64,000 nt of DNA from contig JBKQIF010000151.1 of assembly GCA_052148435.1 (NCBI GenBank), forward strand, positions 1 through 64,000, in the 5' to 3' direction. Positions 59,978-64,000 of the stretch are shown piece by piece. Numbering within the stretch: the stretch's first letter is position 1; each line of letters starts with the position of its first letter. Source of the DNA: JBEKYD01 sp052148435. Lineage in GTDB: Bacteria; Acidobacteriota; Terriglobia; Bryobacterales; Bryobacteraceae. A program made the position numbers and the translations under genes. Under the pieces are notes generated by a model. That model made no database searches, was not told the DNA's origin, and was given only the letters and a program-made list of their open reading frames with translations.

Positions 59978-60718
59978 ATGAAACCATACGTAAGTTCGGT
60001 TGGCTTGACGCTGATGATGACAGCGGGTCTGTTCGGTGCGGACAATGTTCTGACTCCCCAGGAGAAAGCTCAGGGTTGGGTGCTCCTGTTCGACGGCAAG
60101 ACCCTTAATGGCTGGGATACGGCTGTTCCGTGGACCGGCCCCCGGCCGGCCGGCGCCCCGGGGACTGGCGCTCCGAAGCAGGCGAAAGGCCCGGCGCGAG
60201 CCGGCGGTGCGCCGGCCCAAGGCTCCAATCCGCGGCCCTGCGCGACCCAACCGGGGTTGGCCGACGTCCCGGCCGGCGGTTCCCACTGGGAGGTCATCGA
60301 TGGAATCCTCTCACCGTGCGGACCCGTTGCCGGCTACCTGACGTCGGCGCAGGACTATAAGGACCTGGTCCTTTCGGTGGATTTCAGGACCGCCGAGGAC
60401 ACCAACAGCGGCGTGTTTGTCCGCTCTCCCGTGGGCAAACTGGGCTACGAGGTGCAGATCTGGAAGGACCAGCCGGCGGGTTATAACACCGGCTCGATCG
60501 TAGGCGCGGGCAAGACCGACAAGGAGTACAAGTTCATTGCGGACCAGTGGAACCACTACGAGATTACCGCCGACGGCGACCACCTGGTGGTTGTCCTGAA
60601 CGGAATCAAAACGCTGGATATTCACGACGCGCAGTTCTCCGATGGCCGAATCCGGCTGCAATATATGAAATTCCCGATCGAGTTTAAGAACCTCAAGATG
60701 CGAGAGATTAAGCACTGA
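59978..60718 (+). CDS. Secreted DUF1080 protein (3-keto-disaccharide hydrolase-like)
   Basis: Protein of 246 residues with a signal peptide (MKPYVSSVGLTLMMTAG). DUF1080 jelly-roll motifs are GWVLLFDGKTLNGWDT near residue 33, VLSVDFRTAEDTNSGVFVRS near 130, and FIADQWNHYEITADGDHLVV near 185. A Pro/Gly/Ala-rich insert (about 50-90) interrupts the first strands. Members of this family hydrolyse 3-keto-glycosides or bind sugars. It starts 246 bp after the TonB receptor and 55 bp before the MFS gene. Confidence 0.88.
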   Translation: MKPYVSSVGLTLMMTAGLFGADNVLTPQEKAQGWVLLFDGKTLNGWDTAVPWTGPRPAGAPGTGAPKQAKGPARAGGAPAQGSNPRPCATQPGLADVPAGGSHWEVIDGILSPCGPVAGYLTSAQDYKDLVLSVDFRTAEDTNSGVFVRSPVGKLGYEVQIWKDQPAGYNTGSIVGAGKTDKEYKFIADQWNHYEITADGDHLVVVLNGIKTLDIHDAQFSDGRIRLQYMKFPIEFKNLKMREIKH

Positions 60719-60773
60719 TGGACCCTGGGTCGCACGCGCACCGAGGGCGCCCGGCCTATATGGCGATGGTCCT

Positions 60774-62129
60774 ATGATCAATCTTCGGCAAAGTTCCGAA
60801 CTGCCTCTCAAGGCGCCGGCCGGTCCGGCCAAACCTCCTCCCGCGACCCGGGTGCGCTATCGCGTATTGGGCCTGACTTGTCTGATGGCTTTCATGATGT
60901 ACATGGAACGTGGCGCTATCGGCGCCGTGGCCCCCGCCATCATGCGCGAATTCCACGTGAATAAGATCTCCATGGGCTGGGCCGTCTCGGCGTTCAACTG
61001 GTCCTACGCTCTGTTTCAAGTGCCCGGCGGCTGGATGGCCGACCGTTTCGGTCCGCGCATCGTTCTGGCTGCCGCCATGGCGTGGTGGTCGGTTTTCACC
61101 GCGGCCACGGGGTTCACGTTAAGCGCCTTTTCGTTGGCCACCACGCGGTTTCTGTTTGGCATGGGCGAAGCGGCCGCGTTCCCGGCCGGTTCGCGCGCGC
61201 TGGTGCGCTGGCTGCCGGTCAGGCGGCGCGCGTTCGGACAAGGATTCCAGCATTCCGGCTCCCGGCTGGGCGCGGCTTTAGCTCCGGCCCTGGTGGTGAC
61301 GCTGACCGCGTTGTCCGGCTGGAGGCCGGTCTTCTACATTTTTGGCGCGGTGGGAATCGTTTGGGCGGTGGTGTGGTACGCGTATTATCGCGATTATCCG
61401 CGCGAACACGCCGGAATCAACGCCGAAGAGCTGACGATCCTGGGTCCCGGGGGCTCGCGCCCTCCCTCTGCCGCGCGGCCCGCCGTGCCCTGGGGGCTGA
61501 TTTTACGCAGCCGCGATTTGTGGTATCTGAGCACGATCTATTGCTGTTATGGCTGGGTGCTGTGGTTGTATCTGGCCTGGTTTCCCACATATTTGCGGGA
61601 AGCGCGCCACTTCACCCGGCTCGGAATGGGGTTGGCGAGCCTGCCTCTGCTGGCGGCAACTGTGACTAATGTGGTGGGCGGATTGTTATCGGACCGATTA
61701 GCCCACCAGTGGAACGACCTGCGCCGCGGCCGGCTGACGGTTTCGATCTGCGGCTTCGCGATTGCGGGGGTCGCTCTGTTACCGGGCGTTCTGGCGGCCA
61801 GCGCCATTGCGGCGATGGTTTGTCTGACTATCGCGCTGGCGGGGCTGGAACTCACCGTCTCGGTATCCTGGGCCATCTGCATCGACATCGGCGGCGACTT
61901 CAGCGGCTCGGTTTCTTCGGTGATGAATACCTGGGGTAATATCGGCGGGGCTGTGTCCGCCGTAATGGTCGGCTACCTGGCTACGATTTTTGGATGGACT
62001 TCGCCGTTCCTCCTGGCCAGTGGATTGTGCCTGTTCTCGGCGTTACTTGTCAGCCGCATCGACCCCCGGCGGCCGGCTGCCGGGCATCCTGCCGGAGAAC
62101 ACAAGACTTCGGGGAGCACACCGGTATGA
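60774..62129 (+). CDS. MFS transporter, anion:cation symporter (hexuronate/phthalate-like)
   Basis: Transporter of 451 residues with 12 membrane segments. The first loop carries GWMADRFGPRIVLAAAM and the family pattern RFLFGMGEAAAFPAGSRAL near residue 120. The ACS/NarK-like group imports sugar acids or organic anions. The stop overlaps the ferredoxin start by 4 bp (ATGA), so the two are cotranslated. Substrate is unknown; the DUF1080 neighbour suggests a sugar derivative. Confidence 0.88.
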   Translation: MINLRQSSELPLKAPAGPAKPPPATRVRYRVLGLTCLMAFMMYMERGAIGAVAPAIMREFHVNKISMGWAVSAFNWSYALFQVPGGWMADRFGPRIVLAAAMAWWSVFTAATGFTLSAFSLATTRFLFGMGEAAAFPAGSRALVRWLPVRRRAFGQGFQHSGSRLGAALAPALVVTLTALSGWRPVFYIFGAVGIVWAVVWYAYYRDYPREHAGINAEELTILGPGGSRPPSAARPAVPWGLILRSRDLWYLSTIYCCYGWVLWLYLAWFPTYLREARHFTRLGMGLASLPLLAATVTNVVGGLLSDRLAHQWNDLRRGRLTVSICGFAIAGVALLPGVLAASAIAAMVCLTIALAGLELTVSVSWAICIDIGGDFSGSVSSVMNTWGNIGGAVSAVMVGYLATIFGWTSPFLLASGLCLFSALLVSRIDPRRPAAGHPAGEHKTSGSTPV

Positions 62130-62944
62130 GAATCGACCCCGCTAAGTGCGTGGCTTGTGGCAACTGCACCTACGTTTGTCCCATGGGCGCGATCTACATC
62201 GATCCCGCTATCGAGCGCGCCACCGTGAACCGCGACGAATGCGTGGAGTGCTATGCCTGTTACAACGGTCTGAGCCAGGAGCATCTGAATCCGACGCTGG
62301 TGCGGACCATGCGGAAAGTATTTAAGATGATGCGCCTGCGTTTCGACCCCGAACCGGACGTCTGCCCGACGGCGGCGTTTGCGCCCGAAGATCTCGCCTG
62401 GCCGAGAGTGGTGCGGCGGGCGTTTTCCGACCCGCGGGTGCCGCACGAATCGACCGGCGTGGAAGGGCGCGGGACCGAAGAGGTGAAGACCAACGACATC
62501 AGCGGCCGGGTGAAGGTGGGCGAGGTCGGATTCACGATCGAATTCGGCCGGCCGGGGGTGGGCGTGTGGCTGCGTGAGATCCAGGAGATGGCTTGGGAGC
62601 TGGCGCGCGCGGGAGTCGCGTTCGAAAAGAAAAACCCCATCACGTCGCTGATGTCCGATGTTTCCACCGGCACCATCCGCGAGGACATCCTGAATGAAAA
62701 GGTGCTGTCGGCGATTCTCGAGGTCAAGGTTCCGGTCGGGCGCACCGAGGAGATTATCCGGCTGGTGTGGGATGTCGAGAAAAGACTGGAGACGGTGGTG
62801 GCGCTGGGAGTGGGAACGCAGTGCGACCCGGACGGGGAAGACCGGACGGTGGCGCCCATTCTGGAACGTCTGGGATACAAGCTGGAGCGGGCCAAGACCA
62901 ATACGGGCCTCGGCCGGATCACCAATAGCGCGCCGGTGAGTTAA
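62126..62944 (+). CDS. Ferredoxin-domain protein with long C-terminal region
   Basis: Protein of 272 residues starting MRIDPAKCVACGNC at 62126. One 4Fe-4S site is C8, C11, C14 and C18 (CVACGNCTYVCP). A second has C39, C42 and C45 (CVECYAC), and C80 (VCPTAAF) could be its fourth ligand after an unusual 34-residue insertion. Residues 130-272 form a separate domain (VGFTIEFGRPGVGVWLRE, ILEVKVPVGRTEEIIRLVWD) I do not recognise. It is coupled to the MFS gene and lies 17 bp before the Cys-rich gene, so it may serve as electron carrier for the operon's reaction. Confidence 0.8.
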   Translation: MRIDPAKCVACGNCTYVCPMGAIYIDPAIERATVNRDECVECYACYNGLSQEHLNPTLVRTMRKVFKMMRLRFDPEPDVCPTAAFAPEDLAWPRVVRRAFSDPRVPHESTGVEGRGTEEVKTNDISGRVKVGEVGFTIEFGRPGVGVWLREIQEMAWELARAGVAFEKKNPITSLMSDVSTGTIREDILNEKVLSAILEVKVPVGRTEEIIRLVWDVEKRLETVVALGVGTQCDPDGEDRTVAPILERLGYKLERAKTNTGLGRITNSAPVS

Positions 62945-62961
62945 GCGGAGGTAGCGACGAG

Positions 62962-63639
62962 ATGACCAATACTTTACATCGGTACGGAGACGCGGACAGT
63001 TTCCGCGACGATTACATTGTTTTCGCTATCTGCAGCCGTGGGAAGAACGATGAAAATTCGGTCCCCAAGCTGCGCAGGTTTTTGGAGATGGCGCTGCCGT
63101 TCCAGCCGGTGAACCTGGGTGACGCAAGGCATGGCGGCGCGCTGCGCCCGTCGAAATCGATGAACCCTCTGTCGCACTGGAAGCGGGATGCGCAGCCGGA
63201 TTTTCAAGCCGTGATCGACGGCTTCGACACTCCCACGACGGCGGCCGCGGTTTTCGACAACCGGGTGGCGGCGGAGGATTTCTTGAAAAGCGTCAAAGCC
63301 GCGGACCTGGGCCTGAGCGTGAATATCTCGACCTCCATCGAGGGCGCCGAACAGTGCTGTCACGCGGCCGGTATTTGCCGGCACAGCGTGGGTTACTCGC
63401 TGGGGTTTGAAGGCAAGACCGGGCACCTTCCCAATGAAGACGTGCTGAAGCTTTCGACCATGTGCGGGCACGGGATGGTGAGTTCCTCGTTTGCCAAGAA
63501 GATGGTGGATTGGGTGAAAGAAGGGCGGCGAACCCCGGCGGAGGCAGTGACTTATCTGTCGCGCTTCTGCTCTTGCGGAGTTTTCAATCCGGCGCGCGCC
63601 AAACGGATTCTCGAAGATGCTCGCACAAGAACGAAGTAA
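62962..63639 (+). CDS. Cys-rich protein of unknown function
   Basis: Protein of 225 residues, no signal peptide. Cys residues cluster late: C132, C133 and C139 (EQCCHAAGIC), C168 (TMCGHGMVSSSF), C203 and C205 (RFCSCGVFNP), plus C24. These six could bind an Fe-S cluster or zinc. Strong local motifs (GHGMVSSSFAKKMVDWVKE, EAVTYLSRFCSCGVFNPARA) suggest a conserved enzyme. I recognise no family. It follows the ferredoxin gene by 17 bp and overlaps the amidohydrolase gene, so it probably works with both. Confidence 0.75.
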   Translation: MTNTLHRYGDADSFRDDYIVFAICSRGKNDENSVPKLRRFLEMALPFQPVNLGDARHGGALRPSKSMNPLSHWKRDAQPDFQAVIDGFDTPTTAAAVFDNRVAAEDFLKSVKAADLGLSVNISTSIEGAEQCCHAAGICRHSVGYSLGFEGKTGHLPNEDVLKLSTMCGHGMVSSSFAKKMVDWVKEGRRTPAEAVTYLSRFCSCGVFNPARAKRILEDARTRTK

Positions 63640-64000
63640 AACTGCGTGTCTGGTGGCACTGCTGCTCGGCGCTTCCCTGCTTCGCGGCGAGATCAAGGTC
63701 CTGAAGAACTTCACCTTGATCGACGGCTCCGGCCGCCCGCCCCTCGCCGGCGCCGCCATGATTCTCGACGCCGGCCGTATCGTCTGGGTGGGCCCGGCGG
63801 CGCAGCTCCAGGCTCCGTCCGGGGCTGAGACGGTCGACCTGGCCGGCAAGTATGTGATGCCCGGGATCATCAATCTGCACGGGCACTTAGGCAACACCGT
63901 CGACCTGACGCAGGATGCCAGGTTCTTCACGCGGGAAAACGTCGAGAAGAACCTCAAGACCTATGCGTCTTACGGCGTTACGGCCATGCTGAGCATGGGC
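63617..64000 (+). CDS. Amidohydrolase family protein, exported (cut by window edge)
   Basis: First 128 residues of a metal-dependent amidohydrolase. The ATG at 63617 lies inside the end of the Cys-rich gene (23-bp overlap), and the leader LVALLLGASLLRG is a signal peptide. The typical opening follows: NFTLIDGSGRPPLAGAAMI, VWVGPAAQLQAP, and the metal motif MPGIINLHGHLG with the His-x-His pair. The C-terminal part, with the other metal ligands, is outside the window. It is likely a periplasmic imidazolonepropionase-like or dipeptidase-like hydrolase. Confidence 0.85.
   Translation, partial: MLAQERSKTACLVALLLGASLLRGEIKVLKNFTLIDGSGRPPLAGAAMILDAGRIVWVGPAAQLQAPSGAETVDLAGKYVMPGIINLHGHLGNTVDLTQDARFFTRENVEKNLKTYASYGVTAMLSMG

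Noticed and set aside
1..64000. tRNA, rRNA and CRISPR arrays
   Set aside because: No TTCGANNC-type arm in a cloverleaf context, no rRNA-like conserved stretches and no regularly spaced direct repeats with unique spacers were found; the only regular tandem array encodes TPRs.

Overview
The window looks like chromosomal DNA from an acidobacterium of the Bryobacterales/Solibacter type. This is an inference from gene content. The DNA is GC-rich. It carries two SBBP-repeat proteins ending in the Solibacter-type TIGR03437 domain, a TonB receptor with an N-terminal carboxypeptidase-regulatory-like domain, a DUF1080 protein, an S53 (sedolisin) peptidase, many secreted or Tat-exported enzymes, and several families of short extragenic palindromes. 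No rRNA, tRNA or CRISPR array was seen.

Layout. 0-5 kb: two overlapping PPK2-type polyphosphate kinases, a secreted hydrolase-like protein with a PDZ-like domain, an alkyltransferase-like DNA repair protein and homoserine dehydrogenase. 5-8 kb: an orphan HicB antitoxin between direct repeats and a frameshifted SBBP surface protein. 8.3-13.5 kb: a core housekeeping run (dciA, gatC, gatA, superoxide dismutase, soluble transhydrogenase, ROK protein). 13.9-25.4 kb: a second SBBP protein, an S53 peptidase, an esterase, a phosphoesterase, a PHP phosphatase, a lipoprotein and a thioredoxin-like protein. 25.5-36 kb: an accessory stretch with a glycosidase-like/M24-like fusion, several gene remnants, a carboxylesterase of unlike composition, and a two-gene Trypco1 plus trypsin-NTPase-TPR locus of the predicted bacterial conflict/defence type. 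36-46.4 kb: a cobalt/nickel ECF transporter (cbiMQO), a quinone oxidoreductase and a complete RND-MFP-TolC efflux operon. 46.4-55 kb: gene fragments, a Tat-type aldo/keto reductase, an RpiB-family protein with an export-like leader, two divergent lactate permeases and a 2-hydroxyacid dehydrogenase with a signal peptide. 56-64 kb: a TonB receptor, a DUF1080 protein, then a tight operon of MFS transporter, ferredoxin, Cys-rich protein and amidohydrolase (cut by the window edge).

The strongest candidate for a poorly described system is the two-gene locus at 31855-35043. A small Trypco1 protein lies 21 bp before a 954-residue protein with a complete His-Asp-Ser trypsin triad, a P-loop NTPase of STAND type and about ten near-identical TPRs. 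The family has been predicted by comparative genomics to act in biological conflict, but I know of no mechanism shown for this architecture. Next are three families of hairpin repeats whose copies differ by compensatory base changes, one short palindrome inserted in frame within gatC, and an uncharacterised ferredoxin/Cys-rich protein pair between an MFS transporter and an amidohydrolase.

Fragments of genes (C-terminal ends of an esterase, a GH95 fucosidase, a cupin, an S9-like peptidase and a sialidase-like protein) lie next to intact accessory genes and repeats. This suggests turnover of carbohydrate- and peptide-degrading genes at several sites.
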